Under the pieces are notes generated by a model. It was not told the DNA's origin. It did not search any database and worked only from the letters and a program-made list of their open reading frames with translations. From Taeniopygia guttata (lineage: Eukaryota > Chordata > Aves > Passeriformes > Estrildidae), in assembly GCF_048771995.1 (NCBI RefSeq), contig NC_133024.1, positions 88,940,501-89,004,500 of the forward strand: DNA of 64,000 bases, read 5' to 3'. Of this stretch, positions 22,401-32,257 are shown piece after piece (the first letter of the stretch is position 1; every line of letters starts with the position of its first letter). Made by a program: the position numbers and the translations under genes.

Positions 22401-25400
22401 TTCCTGATAATTTAATAGGAAAAAAAAAATCAGTACCACAGCTTTTGAATGTTTCTTTACTTCAGTTAAGGTAAGCAGGCTGCCAGGCCATGGTGTTCAG
22501 TTTTTAGTCCCATCTCTAAGCTATAGTCCTTGTGAAGACAGATCTAAACCCAAAATCTTCCCTGATAGAATTGTCATAGCAAGTAGGTTTAGTATCTTGT
22601 TAAATGCTGAATGGCTTGTGATAGATTTCCACAAAAGCAGCGTGCTCTGCCTGCCTTTGAAATTTTGAGAGCAAAACTGCTACATGACAATGTTTCAGTT
22701 TAGTCAAATGGCACATAATGTATTTATTGCTTAACAAATCTCTTACCATTTCCCATTAAAATTACTATTAAAATTCATGTTTGATAATTAAAGTAATTGT
22801 TGCTTCTAATCATGCAGATTGTTATAGTATGAAACAGTGGCTTCCAGGGTATCTTCATGCCCCAAAGCTCCCTCCCTAAGACTACAAATTTCTTTTCTCA
22901 TCAGATCTTGTTTCTAGGACAGTAGTTGCAGCATACTGTTAGAGATAATTCCTGGATACCAGACTAGAAACATGTTCTGGAAACAATCTAATAATAAGTA
23001 GCATGATCTCATCAAGAAAATTTATTCTGTGGGTGTTGAAGAACATCACATCACTGGTATTAAATCACCTTGTAGCTGAATACTTGTCACATGCAATCTT
23101 GTTCAATAATGTTCTTCCTGTCTTCTCGCATAGCTTACTGTGGTTTTTTTTAACTTGTAAATCAGTTAAAAGGATTTCAAATGATGTAGTAAGTTTATAT
23201 TCACCTATCAAAAATACCGTTGTTAACTGCAGTCTGGTTCATGCCTGATTTGAAATCTGTTGGCAGAGAGCTCCCTGCCTCGATTTTACATTTTGCACTT
23301 TTATACAAAGACATCATATGTCTTTAATTCCTTCTGCAGTGATATCTGACTGCTGTCAGGTGGATTAGTAGGTTCCCCTTTCTCAACCCCAAGTTTATTC
23401 AATGAAACCAAAACTTACCTGCTCACTGGACATTACAAAACTCTGGCATTTGCTTTAAATAAAACTTAAATATAGTTTATCTTCTAGCTTATTTTTGTTT
23501 TGCAGAGATTATATTTTTTATTAGTGTGTACTTATTCACAAATCAAAATGAGAGCACATAAAAAAAAATCTCAAAATGATGGTCTCAAGTTTACTGTAAG
23601 TTATGGCACATTCTGGTAGGGCTTAAGTGTGATTTCTTAACCATATTGACATAACTAAAGAATTTTAATAACTGCAAAAGCAAGCTGTATTTATTTACAT
23701 ATTCACTGAACCTTACTTTTAATTTAATTTATTTTTTTGGGAGAAAATATTATTGTCATGAATAACCAAGTCTGTGTCCAGATATAGTCTTGTAGGGAAG
23801 TTAATGAGGCCAGTGAAGATAAAAGGATTTTCTCCATAGTAAGAAGCTGTGCTTATTTACATGTAAACTGAAGTCTTCTTATGTTGACTATCTATAGGAC
23901 ACTTCTCTTTTCCTTTTTGCTGGAATGCTTTCATAACTGATCTTAGGAATTCTACAATGTGCACTGTTGTGGTTACTTCTAAAAAGTTAGATCAATGGTC
24001 AGAATTTGCCAAGAAAACTCAAATATGCCCCTTTATGTTTCCTCTTGAGTCATCATTTTGAGACTTTACAGACTACAAGAAGTGAAGGCTTGTAAAAAAT
24101 TCCCATATGCTTAATCAGATTAAAATTCAACATTTTCCATCATATTATATTTACTGGTAACTTTTCAGGATTGCATCTTTTCAAGTTTCTTCTGCAGTAC
24201 TGAAAGGATAAAAATGTCAAGTTTGTGAATATTATATTAAGGTAGGATTCCCCTCACCTGTATGAAGAGCAGATGTGAAATTGTCCTGAGGACTTGTGTT
24301 TTGAAGCTATAGTGATAGAAATGATTTACAGCTTACGTGGTATGAACATTGAAATACAAACCATTTAAAAGGAAATACTTCCTCTATTATCCTATCTTAG
24401 CTTTGTAATTTTTATTCATTCTTCTGAAAACAGTGGATAATTGTGTTGGATTAATAGATGTTTTAGTTTAATATTTTAACCACAGATAAGGATCTTTAAC
24501 TTTGTTAAATGCAGATAAGATAATGCTAGGACCCACATATATGTGCTGCAAGGATGCAAGTACACCAAAATTTTGCACACATTTTTGTTAATTAAATTAA
24601 AATTTAGTTTGAATACTTTTGATTTTGATGAAATTAATTTAGTATGAAGTACCCCTCTCTAATAACAAATAACATCTGTGTCATTATTTTGTCCCTCTTC
24701 TAGTAACAGTCGTGTAATGCTTAGCCATTCTGAATTTTGGACCCCTGTCTCATCCACTCCAAAGGAATAAATAGAAGGAACCATTAAATATAAAGTTATG
24801 TAGCCAAGTAGCCATTCTGGAAGTAAGGTTTCACTGTTCATTTTGGGTAATAATGTGGCTCTTAAGCAGTGTATCATTTTGAAGGTAGATGTGAATACTA
24901 ACTTTTAAAACTTATTTTATATTAAAAAGAGTTGTTTATATCAGTGTTTGGATATACACATCCCCTTTCCAGTCAATTTAAGTTATTAAATCTTTAGAAT
25001 GTTGAAGTTTATTCAAGTAAAATCTTGTTTGCTCTTATTTACTAAACTTGCATATTTTAATAAAAAGTTTACAGTTTTATACTTTTCCATAAAATTAAGT
25101 AGGAAAAATATTTTTAAACATATCTTGTTTTGTATTTGAATATTTGAACTGCTGTACTTTTTAGCCAGCTTTTTTTTCAAGCAATATCATAATTTATATG
25201 ATTCCATAAAGAAAAGCTTTCCTTGAAAAAAAAAAAAGGTGTAGTTTGAGTAACGTCTGTGCATTGTCAGAGCTCAGACTTTGTATACCTGCTCACTTGC
25301 AATCTAATGTTACAGAACTACAGGTGATGCCAAGTGATAGTTTTTTTATGTTAAGGTTTTCTTGGAGTTTGTTTTTGGAACAAAGCTCCTTCAGATGTGT

Positions 25401-28400
25401 ACTGAGAGACTTGTGATTCCTTCTGTGATTCTGGTATTTCATTGAGCCTTTTCTGGTTTCTTGAACAAAGTAACCCATAGTAGTGTACAACAATTTAAAA
25501 TGCTACCTAGATTATTTGTAAAATGTTTTTTTCTCTCTGTCAGGCCTCATCAGAACCAGTCCTTATTTGTAAGACCATGTTGAGTGCTCATATACAAACT
25601 GAGCTCAATCAGCAAAAGCTTTCATCCTCTGGTGATCAAATCCATCCTTTGATCCACTGATAATCTGTGATTTTCCAGGACAAATGTATGTTGATTTTTA
25701 GTATATCAACTTTATGCTTCTGCAATTCTAGCAAGTAAGAGAATTCTGATATCCATGTATTTTATACCTGCTGCATTCTAAGTAGGCAGTTCCAGCATGG
25801 AATTTCATTAGACTATTCCTACCTTTATGCCATAGTCACGAATTAGTTCGCCAGATAAGCAAAAATCAGTGTTTAAAACTGAAGTTCATTTTGAGTGAAT
25901 TCCTTACACAACACACCTTCCAGCCATTCTACTAAGCTCCATTTTCTGCAATGTAAATATCACGTGTTCCTTTCTCAAATGATATTGACGTATAGTTTAG
26001 TTATAACTGCTGTAGCATTTATTTACCAAACAAAAATACCTGGCTATTCTGCTTCAACAACTGTAGTTCTTATACACATACTTACAGATAAACCTATAGT
26101 ACATTTTATTTTCTTTTTTATTTTTCAGCTTTAGCTCCTGAAAATAACTTTAGATTTTTACTGAAGGGCACATAGGACACATTTATTTTTTTTTTTGGTC
26201 CAAATCTAATAAATACATTGCATTGACTGTTCTCTCTTTGCTAAGTGCTGCTTCCTGACTTGTTTTTTACCAGTCTGGGGCTTTTTTACTTTTATTTTTT
26301 ATCCACTAAACAAGCACTCTTCCACACATTGAGCTGCCAGTTTTTTTCAGAAGAATGCTGTGAGAAACAATGTCAAAGGTTTTACTGAAGTCCAGGTAAC
26401 CAATATCCACAGTCTTTTCCTCATCCATTAAGCAGATCACTTGGGTGTAGATGGAGGTGAGGTTGGTCGAGCAGGACCTGCCTTTCATAAGCCATGTTTG
26501 TGCTGGTTGGGCCTGATCCCTGTACATGCCATGTGGGGACACTTAGGATGACCAGCTCCATGGCCTCCCCTGGCACAGGGTTGGGCTGACAGGCCTCTAG
26601 TTCCCTGGGTGGTCCTTCTGGCCCTTCCTGTAGATGAGTGTCACATTTGCCAGGCTCCAGGTACCTGGGCCTTTCCCCATTAACCAGAACTGCTGGCAAA
26701 TGATGGAATGTTGGCTTGGTGAGCATTTCCCACTGGCTTCCTCAATGCCCTTTGGTGGATCCCATCTGGTCCCATAGGCTTGTCTATGTGTGTAAGTGGT
26801 GTGTCAGGTCATTGACCATTTCCCCTTGAATTTTGGGAGCTTCCTTCTGCTCCTTATCCCTGTCTTCCAGCTCAGGAGGCTGTTAATAACAACTGGTCTT
26901 GTTATTAAAGACTGAGGCAGTGAAGGCAGTAGGTCTTTTCCTCATCCTTTGTCATTCTGTTCCCACCTCACAGCCAGTAAAGGGTGGTGATGCTCTTGCT
27001 GGGGACATTGCTGCATCATTCACTTACACTGCTGAGCTGCGTTCTCCTTTCTCCCAGCAGATCCTATCTCAATTAGAAAAAGAGGTAAATCTGTAATCGT
27101 TAATTTGTTAAAACATGAACTTAGAGTTGTCATTTTATGCCCTGAAGTGACATAGCTTTAGGTATGAAACAGAATTTTCTGGGTAACTATAACTGGTGAG
27201 ATTTTATGCTGTGTAACTGATTACTTTGAGGGTAAATTTCATATGAATCTTGTCAACAATGATAAATTGCTTATTGTTCGTTGCAGTCTACCAATCAAGC
27301 TAAGTTAATGCAACTACAGCATGCTCCAGTGTTTTAAGGATACCACTAGAGGCTTTTGCGGATTATTTTAAATTGTGACAAAGTCCTGTCAGGATAAATT
27401 CCAATTTTATTTTTCTAAATTAGTTAAATAAAAGCAAAATCTATGCAGAATCTAAGCGACCAAGATATTTAAAAATGTGAAGCTTATTATTTTTAGTTAA
27501 TCATCTAGAGATGCATTTAAATTATGTATTTGTTTTGTTTATTTTCTGATTACTTAGAATAGAATCTTCAAAAGCTTATCTGAATTAAATATATAAACAG
27601 CGTACAGAAAGTCCATTTAAACGTGTGCTTTTTCCAGTTGGGTTTCATGTGATTAACTTTGCAAATATTTAGGCATTATTACCACATTAGCTGTTCTGCT
27701 TTATACGAAAAATCTTCTGTCTTAAAAGTAGCATCGGTTTTTACATTAATTTGTAAACTTCAAAGTCAGAATATTCTTACTGCATATACGTGTGTGTGTG
27801 TGTACTGGGTTTTTAATGTAATATGTTTAAAGAACCAGTTAGAGCAGGACAGCAAAGACATATTCAGGTCAGCTAAATATAGTATTTGTTTACCCTGCAG
27901 AAAAGGAATTAAAAGCACTTTATGGCTATTTAAGGCTATTTATAGGAATAAATTGTAGGATTACCCTGTTCATCCAAGCAGTCTCTTCAGATCTCTCATG
28001 AATCAGAGGTCAGATGAGTCAGAAGTCATGCTAAATGAGTTTTTAAAAGCCATTTGTTGTCTTAACAGGCAATAGAAAGAAGAAAAGCCTTTATTTTCAG
28101 TTTACTTCTTGAATGTCAAAATGTTCTCACACATTTATTTATTTTTTTCTTCCCTTTCTGATAAGCATCTTTGGTAAATAAGAGATACTGTTTCAAGTTT
28201 TTGTTGTTAAAACACATTTCTTCAGTGGTGCAGTGCAGGTTGATAGGACCGACCATTTCTGTTTCTTGGGAGCAGGCACTCATTTGTGGGAACTCTAGTA
28301 AATTTTAGAAGAATTTCTATAAATTTGTATCTCTATAGAATTCCTATAAAGTTATAGACTACATAATTTGCAGTAGTAAATTTTCATTACTTTAGAGAAG

Positions 28401-31400
28401 GTTATCTCTTCCTGCTATTGTACAGAAATTTTACTTCAAACACTCTTCAGTGATAGAAATATTTGGTCACTAAGCACTCTTAAGAATGTGATTGTGTTCA
28501 TTGGGTTTTGTTTATTTGCTGTTTCTGTTCATAGTTTTGTCACCACTTCTCATGTATTTTAACAAACTAGGCTCACTAGGGCATCATACCAGAAGTGAAA
28601 TTTTAGTTAACTATTTTTCCAGGTTTAAGACTCTTCTGTATGTACTTAATAACCCCAGAGTTCTGTGACAGAAAACAGTGGCTCAATAAAGAGCACCGAG
28701 TCTTAAGTGTATGTCAGTCACGTATCACTAAATGTAGCACATGTGGTGAGCTCATCTAAGGATTTTCTGTTTGCTGTAATTGACAGATAGCCCTGAGGTT
28801 TTTTATATGACAATTTCTGAAAAAATAATACCTTCTGCAGAGAAAGTACAGAAATACTAAAAAAAATATTAAAAGTGGTATGCTTTGAAGACCGTAAGCT
28901 AAAATAAAATGAGAAATAGTATCTTTACTTATCTTTTTCTCGCTGATTTCTGCTTTCCTTCCTACTTTACTTTCATTCTAGTTTTATATTTATTACTGTT
29001 ACAATTTAGAGACAGCAAATAGTCTCTAAATAGAATAGAAACTAAATAGAAGTAGTACTAAATCAGAGAAGCCAATGTGCATAAAACCATAGGTGTATTG
29101 AACATGGTAGAAAGAATGCAAGAAACACGGAAGTAGATGAAAACAGAAAAGCAGATTAATTTATAGTGATTTATTGCCTTGAGAATGCATATCTGTTTGA
29201 ATAATTGTTGTTTTGCGTTGCTTTGGGTAAAGAACAGGATACCTACAGCTATGCAAACCACAAAACATCTGCCTGCCTATTCCAAACTTTATAGAATGTC
29301 AGTTGTTGTTGCTTTTTATTGCTGCAAGGTTGGCCTCTTGCTACCAAACTCTGTTATTATCCTGCATCTGTATGATTTCCATCCACACATTCCATTATGT
29401 ATGTTGTGGATCCCAGCTGCTGAATGTAGCATTTTAAATCAAAGGTGCAAAATCACCTCAGCTGAAAAGAGGAAAGATTACATATAGCTGTAGTTTATCT
29501 GATCCATGATAAAGGCATTTGCTGTTTCTCAGTCTCTTCATTTGAGGGTCTAAACCAGCAAAGGCCCACAAGTCTCATGAGTTCCCTTGTATCAGGGAGG
29601 TGGCACTTGGTCATTTGTTGAAATAGGAATAACTGGGTCCTTACTGAATATTCAGCATTAATGCCCATCTCAGAAAATTAGTTATCTAGGCTCTTGGGCT
29701 GACTTTAAATGCCAAGTTGATTTATTTTTTAAGCCCTATTTCAAACAGTTTCCCATAGCATTTCTTCAGATTTTTAATCAGTAAACCTTCTGCAATAAAT
29801 TAAAACCTTGAATTTGCTCCAAGGCTACTTGTTGCATTTAATAAATTGTATGTCCTTGAATGAGGAGAGGGAAAATTTTGACTGAAATGTACATCCAGCC
29901 TTTTGGGTACTGATAAAAACATCTTGATATCCTATTTATAAATTACAGTATTCAGGATATTAATCTTTCTTAGTGTCTTGTTTGTTGGTTTATGCTGTAA
30001 TTTGCATATTGCAGTGTCTTATTAAATGGAACACATTAAATATTTTAACATTTTGCAATTAAAATATTTTCCTCGCATCTGTATTCTCACAATGCAAATG
30101 CCCTCTGGTATATGAAAGTCTGTTAATTTTAAGGAAAAACAAATTGTTCCTTCTTTCCTTTACATTTTTGCTATAGATTAATCTGTAATATGAGAACTAA
30201 GAACGAGATAACCAGGGAACAGATTTAACCTTCTTTTGAAGTTATTAGTTTTTGGGAACAGGGTAGAGGGAAATGTTTTTCAGTGTGACATAAAAACTCA
30301 TCCACTATTTTAAGGGAGGGGTTTTTGTATTTAATTGTTGTACAGATCTTACTTTTACCTTTAATTACTGTGTTTACTCTCTTGAAATTGAATACAGGGA
30401 CAGTATGCTGATAATGGAAGACTCTCAGATCTCACAAAGTCTCTTATATGTACTATACCTGCCCATATGATCTGCAGCAGCTTAAAATATTTCTTTCTGA
30501 GTTTTTTTGCTCAGCTTAATGTTCCCCTTCCATGGTCTAAAGGAAAGAACCATGATAAATGAGCATTGCATAAACATTTTCAATGTAAGAGTTTTTATTT
30601 GAGTTTAAAATTATTCTGTTTCCTATTTTCCTTTGTTTTCAAGAGAATAGACACTTTTAATTCAAGGATCAGTAGTGTTTGAAATCTTAGGAACCTGCAT
30701 TTTTTCAATTTCTAGTTCTACTTGAGTTTTGCCTCAACAGAAATTGAAATATTTGGTTGCTGTAATTATTGCACAACATGAAGCATTTAAGGCCTTCTAG
30801 AGGTATCAAAAGCAGTTACACTTTTCTCTGCACTGAGCTCTGTGATACAGTTTTTAAATTATTTTTTTTTCCAGGTTCCTTGCAGCCTTTCCTGGAAGCC
30901 TGCAGTAATGAATCCTTCTTCCGGACTTGCTCTGTGTTGCTTCGGAGTTCTAAGCTAGATGTTGCAGTTTTGGAAAAGCTCTGTGTTATACTGCAAAAAC
31001 TCTCCAGAATAAAGTAATCCTTTATTACCATTATTCTGTTAGCTATTATTAGGTCAATTAACTTGGTGACTTTTATCTTTTTTCTTTTCCAAAAACTCAT
31101 CTCTGTTTTTCTGTCCACCATACACAATGCTGGACTTTTAATTGTAGCAGTTAAATTTAAACTGTTTCTATTATAGAGGTTTTAGACAAGCCTCTCAATT
31201 AGTGCATAAATCTAGTTCAATTTGCAGAGTACAAACTAGAAAAAAGCCCCACAATGACTTAAAGAGGAATTATTCCCTATATCTGCAGGTGACAAAAATG
31301 CTTAAAATTCTTAGAAGAGAATCCTAGACTTCCAGTTTTACTCAGATACTTAGTAGTAAGCCTCTTTTGGACATTTAGTCTTATCTTTGATTTGCATTCA

Positions 31401-32257
31401 AGCTTCATCAGTTTTCATTTCCTTCAAAAAATTTAAGATTTGGAGCTAGTTAAGCCCTTTTGGGAATGTTCAACTTTTTAAACTGTGTTCCCATTGCTTA
31501 CTGCTTATTACCTTATTGTAACAAAGGTCAGCATATCAATAGTAATGTGCTACTGATCTTCACTGTCACATTGCTCAGTGGGGTTGTTTCATTTATGTAA
31601 TGGGATAGCTAAACTGAGTAATTTTTACATTGGACTTAAAGCTGTTGACAAAACTGAGGTTTTCATTCCTCATAAGGAATAAAATTGAACTCTTGGAAAA
31701 AGAGTTTTCTTATAAAATAATCTAATATAAATTATAACTGGCAGTTACTAGTCAAAGTAAAATTGGCTCATAAATCCTAATTTTTTTATTTGTCTCTGAA
31801 ATCTTATTTCACATGAGTGAAAAGCCCCATTACATGAGGGGCTTTCATTCTACTATGTGTGCATATCACTTACTCAAGAAAACTGATAATTTTTGTTAGT
31901 TTTTGCAAAATTTTTCTCACCATGTATTGATAACTTTATGCTTAGAAACATACATAGAAGAATTAGATTAAATACTTAATGCATATTTTGCTTCATTAAA
32001 AATATTTTTTCTGTAGCATCTTCAGTGTTTATATAAAACATCTCCATTTTAAATTGACAATTATTTTATTCAAAATCTTTTTCAGAAGCAATAAGAAGCT
32101 GTTTGAATTGTTTGGTCTTCATCGAATGTTCCAAGAACTGCGTAGAACTATAGATCCAGGTCACACCTTCCTCTGTATAAACCTCAACTCAATTCTGCTG
32201 AATTTGGAATTCTTGAGGAGTGACTCTCTTGACTCCAGTCTAAGCACAAGTCACTAG
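1257..32257 (+). CDS. CCDC138: CCDC138, coiled-coil domain-containing protein 138 (17 coding exons)
   Basis: Joined exons encode about 693 residues (human protein about 665). Exons: 1257-1322, 4012-4072, 4178-4232, 4396-4435, 4672-4807, 5518-5633, 6276-6460, 7454-7612, 8777-8896, 10285-10362, 10438-10548, 12281-12445, 13185-13302, 14374-14566, 16861-17037, 30875-31013, 32086-32257. All use GT-AG. Recognisable family blocks include a '[14 protein letters not shown]' stretch leading into a Glu/Lys/Gln-rich coiled coil (exons 7-11), '[19 protein letters not shown]' (exon 12), 'RRLGEDIF' and '[14 protein letters not shown]' (exon 14), '[10 protein letters not shown]' (exon 15) and '[10 protein letters not shown]' (exon 16). 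The N-terminal 150 residues are weakly conserved. The protein's function is poorly defined; it has been reported in centrosomal or centriolar-satellite datasets. Two phase problems are visible: exon 3 to exon 4, and one extra T in exon 13. The start was chosen for its near-perfect Kozak context GCCGCCATGG inside the CpG island. Confidence 0.93.
1323..4011 (+). other. CCDC138: CCDC138 intron 1
   Basis: The intron is 2.7 kb long. It contains the tail of the CpG island, a long pyrimidine tract at about 1779-1809 and an antisense LTR at 3056-3680. Nothing else is recognised. Confidence 0.7.
3056..3680 (-). mobile_element. Antisense LTR of an avian endogenous retrovirus, apparently solo
   Basis: Read on the - strand this block has LTR architecture. 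It begins near a TGTTGTATGG at about 3680. There is a TATA-like TTTATAAATT at about 3299-3308 and an AATAAA (TTTATT at 3230-3235 on the + strand) within about 75 bases downstream of it. A GC-rich U5-like segment then ends at GGCTAACACA (3056-3065). The block is much more GC-rich than the surrounding intron. No internal retroviral coding sequence flanks it. No clear target-site duplication was found, so both ends are approximate. The family is not identified. Confidence 0.6.
4012..4072 (+). CDS. CCDC138: CCDC138 coding exon 2
   Basis: The acceptor is CTTTCTTGTAG and the donor is AAAG|GTAATA. Only phase 0 is open, encoding [20 protein letters not shown] plus one base. 'KYK.R..L' matches the human N-terminal 'SKYKRRTL' region. 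Confidence 0.85.
4178..4232 (+). CDS. CCDC138: CCDC138 coding exon 3
   Basis: The acceptor is TTAAATAG and the donor is CGA|GTAAAG. In the phase supplied by exon 2 it reads [18 protein letters not shown] and leaves two bases, matching the human 'GDLDIYSGDKVGSS' region loosely. The two-base remainder does not fit the reading frame required by exon 4. A weaker donor at 4225 (GAAT|GTTAAC) would restore phase. Confidence 0.65.
4396..4435 (+). CDS. CCDC138: CCDC138 coding exon 4 (probable)
   Basis: The acceptor TGGTCTCTTTCAG and donor ATGT|GTAAGA are both good. Compatibility with exon 5 requires it to be read in phase 0 ([13 protein letters not shown] plus one base). In the phase left by exon 3 it meets a TGA at 4421-4423. 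The exon is short and poorly conserved, so it rests mainly on splice sites and phase. Confidence 0.5.
4672..4807 (+). CDS. CCDC138: CCDC138 coding exon 5
   Basis: The acceptor is ATATTTCAG and the donor is ATTG|GTAGGA. The exon encodes an acidic, Ser-rich segment ([11 protein letters not shown]...SLKNWD). It needs one base from the previous exon, which exon 2 or exon 4 (read in phase 0) can supply. Confidence 0.85.
5518..5633 (+). CDS. CCDC138: CCDC138 coding exon 6
   Basis: The acceptor is TTGTACTTTTAG and the donor is ACAG|GTAATA. It encodes [20 protein letters not shown] and continues through an acidic low-conservation region. It enters with two bases from exon 5 and leaves one base. Confidence 0.88.
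6276..6460 (+). CDS. CCDC138: CCDC138 coding exon 7 (start of the conserved region)
   Basis: The acceptor is TCATGCTGACAG and the donor is CCAG|GTAAGA. The exon ends in '[19 protein letters not shown]', which matches the conserved block that precedes the coiled coil in the family. It ends in phase 0. Confidence 0.93.
7454..7612 (+). CDS. CCDC138: CCDC138 coding exon 8 (coiled coil)
   Basis: It encodes 53 residues in phase 0, rich in Glu, Gln, Lys and Leu with a heptad-like pattern ([20 protein letters not shown], then KIRGVEEEV). The acceptor is CTTGATACAG and the donor is AGAG|GTGAAA. Confidence 0.94.
7613..8776 (+). other. CCDC138: CCDC138 intron 8
   Basis: The intron is 1.16 kb of AT-rich sequence with no recognised repeat or gene. 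Confidence 0.6.
8777..8896 (+). CDS. CCDC138: CCDC138 coding exon 9 (coiled coil)
   Basis: It encodes 40 residues in phase 0 ([20 protein letters not shown], then [10 protein letters not shown]), continuing the coiled coil. The acceptor is ATTCTGCAG and the donor is GCAG|GTAAAC. Confidence 0.94.
8897..10284 (+). other. CCDC138: CCDC138 intron 9
   Basis: The intron is 1.4 kb long and contains a sense CR1 3' fragment near its end. The rest is featureless AT-rich sequence. Confidence 0.6.
9955..10119 (+). mobile_element. CR1 LINE 3' end fragment, sense
   Basis: It shows the CR1 3' order: 'TTGCCCACAGAGGTGATAA', 'TTCAAAAGCTGTCTGGACACA', 'TTGGACCAGATG.CTTCCAGAGGT', then a degenerate terminal 'ACGATTCTGTAAT'. 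It is heavily 5' truncated. CR1-like homology may start as early as 9890. Confidence 0.8.
10285..10362 (+). CDS. CCDC138: CCDC138 coding exon 10 (coiled coil)
   Basis: It encodes 26 residues in phase 0 ([20 protein letters not shown] and onward). The donor is ACAA|GTAAGG. A 75-base intron separates it from exon 11. Confidence 0.93.
10438..10548 (+). CDS. CCDC138: CCDC138 coding exon 11
   Basis: It encodes 37 residues in phase 0, starting [13 protein letters not shown] and ending with a Lys-rich segment ([13 protein letters not shown]). The acceptor is TTTTGTTTAG and the donor is TGTG|GTAAGA. Confidence 0.92.
10549..12280 (+). other. CCDC138: CCDC138 intron 11
   Basis: The intron is 1.7 kb long. 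It contains an array of four 10-base repeats at 11971-12010 inside an unusually long stop-free stretch (11569-12147). No known repeat family was recognised. Confidence 0.6.
11971..12010 (+). repeat. Four direct 10-base repeats, ATGCATTCTT type
   Basis: Units are ATGCATTCTT, ATGCATTCTT, ATGCATGCTA and ATGCATTCTT, exactly head to tail. The 10-base period matches about one helical turn. Confidence 0.9.
12281..12445 (+). CDS. CCDC138: CCDC138 coding exon 12 (C-terminal domain)
   Basis: It encodes 55 residues in phase 0 with the strongly conserved block [20 protein letters not shown]. The acceptor is TATATTACAG; the open frame upstream of it from 12242 is intronic. The donor is GAAG|GTAAAG. Confidence 0.95.
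12446..13184 (+). other. CCDC138: CCDC138 intron 12
   Basis: AT-rich sequence of 739 bases with no recognised feature. Confidence 0.6.
13185..13302 (+). CDS. CCDC138: CCDC138 coding exon 13, with an apparent 1-base insertion
   Basis: The acceptor is TTTTTCAG and the donor is ACAG|GTAAAA. The exon reads [20 protein letters not shown] and continues MPVIRF in phase 0. The next conserved words [13 protein letters not shown] are then only readable one base further on. The run TTTT at 13260-13263 has one T too many. The exon is 118 bases long, but both flanking junctions are phase 0, so 117 is expected. Taken literally the frame ends at a TGA about 11 codons after the shift. Confidence 0.9.
13303..14373 (+). 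other. CCDC138: CCDC138 intron 13
   Basis: AT-rich intron of 1.07 kb with no recognised repeat or gene. Confidence 0.6.
14374..14566 (+). CDS. CCDC138: CCDC138 coding exon 14
   Basis: It encodes [20 protein letters not shown], a Ser-rich loop, then AAFFKS and [16 protein letters not shown]. The match to the family is strong. It starts in phase 0, which shows that exon 13 should contribute a multiple of three. The donor is AAG|GTAAGT. Confidence 0.95.
14567..16860 (+). other. CCDC138: CCDC138 intron 14
   Basis: The intron is 2.3 kb long with one degenerate CR1 tail at 15273-15366. Nothing else is recognised. Confidence 0.6.
15273..15366 (+). mobile_element. Degenerate CR1 LINE 3' tail, sense
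   Basis: It resembles the last 90 bases of CR1: 'GAGCAATCTAACCTAATCTC', then 'GAAGGTTGGGCTAGATG' and 'CCAACCTAAATTATTCCATG'. It is strongly diverged. Confidence 0.65.
16861..17037 (+). CDS. CCDC138: CCDC138 coding exon 15
   Basis: It encodes [20 protein letters not shown], then [20 protein letters not shown] and GLLQMTMES, a close family match suggesting an alpha-helical repeat-like C-terminal domain. The acceptor is ATATTTTCAG and the donor is TCTG|GTAAAT. Confidence 0.95.
17542..17595 (+). repeat. Short tandem duplication, 20-base core repeated at a 34-base interval
   Basis: The 20-base word TTTGCTGAATTTTACTGTGC occurs at 17542-17561 and again at 17576-17595. It looks like a recent local duplication. 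Confidence 0.85.
19171..19940 (-). mobile_element. CR1 LINE, antisense, 3' end with remnant of ORF2
   Basis: On the - strand the element runs from about 19940 down to the CR1 3' tail at 19171 (the + strand begins GAATCATAGAATG and then the typical 'GTTGGAAGGGACC'). The - strand frame at 19571-19888 retains the C-terminal part of a CR1 ORF2-like protein (words such as [11 protein letters not shown] and STEERDL). It is truncated at the 5' end and lacks the catalytic reverse-transcriptase motifs, so it is not autonomous. Confidence 0.92.
20627..21193 (-). mobile_element. Antisense avian ERVL-type LTR, apparently solo
   Basis: Both ends match a widespread avian LTR. The + strand left end reads GTGGGATGACCCTGGCTGAA, followed by CACCAGGTGCCCACCAAACC. 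The right end reads CTATGAAGAAAATGAGTTCT, then CAACCAGACCCAATACA. On the - strand it starts TGTATTGGGTCTGG at 21193 and ends near 20627. Its length of about 567 bases fits a single LTR. No gag, pol or env reading frame flanks it. No convincing target-site duplication is visible. Confidence 0.8.
21254..21276. repeat. AT dinucleotide microsatellite
   Basis: A short run of ATATATATAT within the sequence just right of the LTR. Confidence 0.8.
26290..27020 (-). mobile_element. CR1 LINE, antisense, internal ORF2 reverse-transcriptase region
   Basis: On the - strand, frames at 26306-26542 and 26421-26726 together carry degenerate words of the CR1 reverse transcriptase: a [15 protein letters not shown] block, then [10 protein letters not shown] and the conserved [17 protein letters not shown] motif. 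They lie in different frames, showing at least one frameshift. The right part resembles the CR1 sequence upstream of the reverse-transcriptase core. It is an internal fragment lacking the 3' tail. Confidence 0.85.
27790..27803. repeat. Short TG microsatellite
   Basis: A run of seven TG units in intron 15. Confidence 0.8.
30875..31013 (+). CDS. CCDC138: CCDC138 coding exon 16
   Basis: It encodes [20 protein letters not shown], then [20 protein letters not shown], matching the conserved C-terminus. The acceptor is TTTTTCCAG and the donor is ATAAA|GTAATC. It follows the 13.8 kb intron in correct phase. Confidence 0.95.
31014..32085 (+). other. CCDC138: CCDC138 intron 16
   Basis: AT-rich intron of 1.07 kb with no recognised feature. 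Confidence 0.6.
32086..32257 (+). CDS. CCDC138: CCDC138 last coding exon
   Basis: It encodes [20 protein letters not shown] and '[13 protein letters not shown]', ending at a TAG at 32255-32257. The acceptor is AATCTTTTTCAG. This matches the family C-terminus in sequence and length. Confidence 0.95.

Larger units (their letters stand above)
17038..30874 (+). other. CCDC138: CCDC138 intron 15, 13.8 kb
   Basis: This intron makes up nearly half of the gene. It contains antisense CR1 pieces at 19171-19940 and 26290-27020, an antisense LTR at 20627-21193, short AT and TG microsatellites, and a local 34-base duplication at 17542-17595. The remaining DNA is AT-rich and shows no coding exon with family resemblance. 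Confidence 0.7.
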
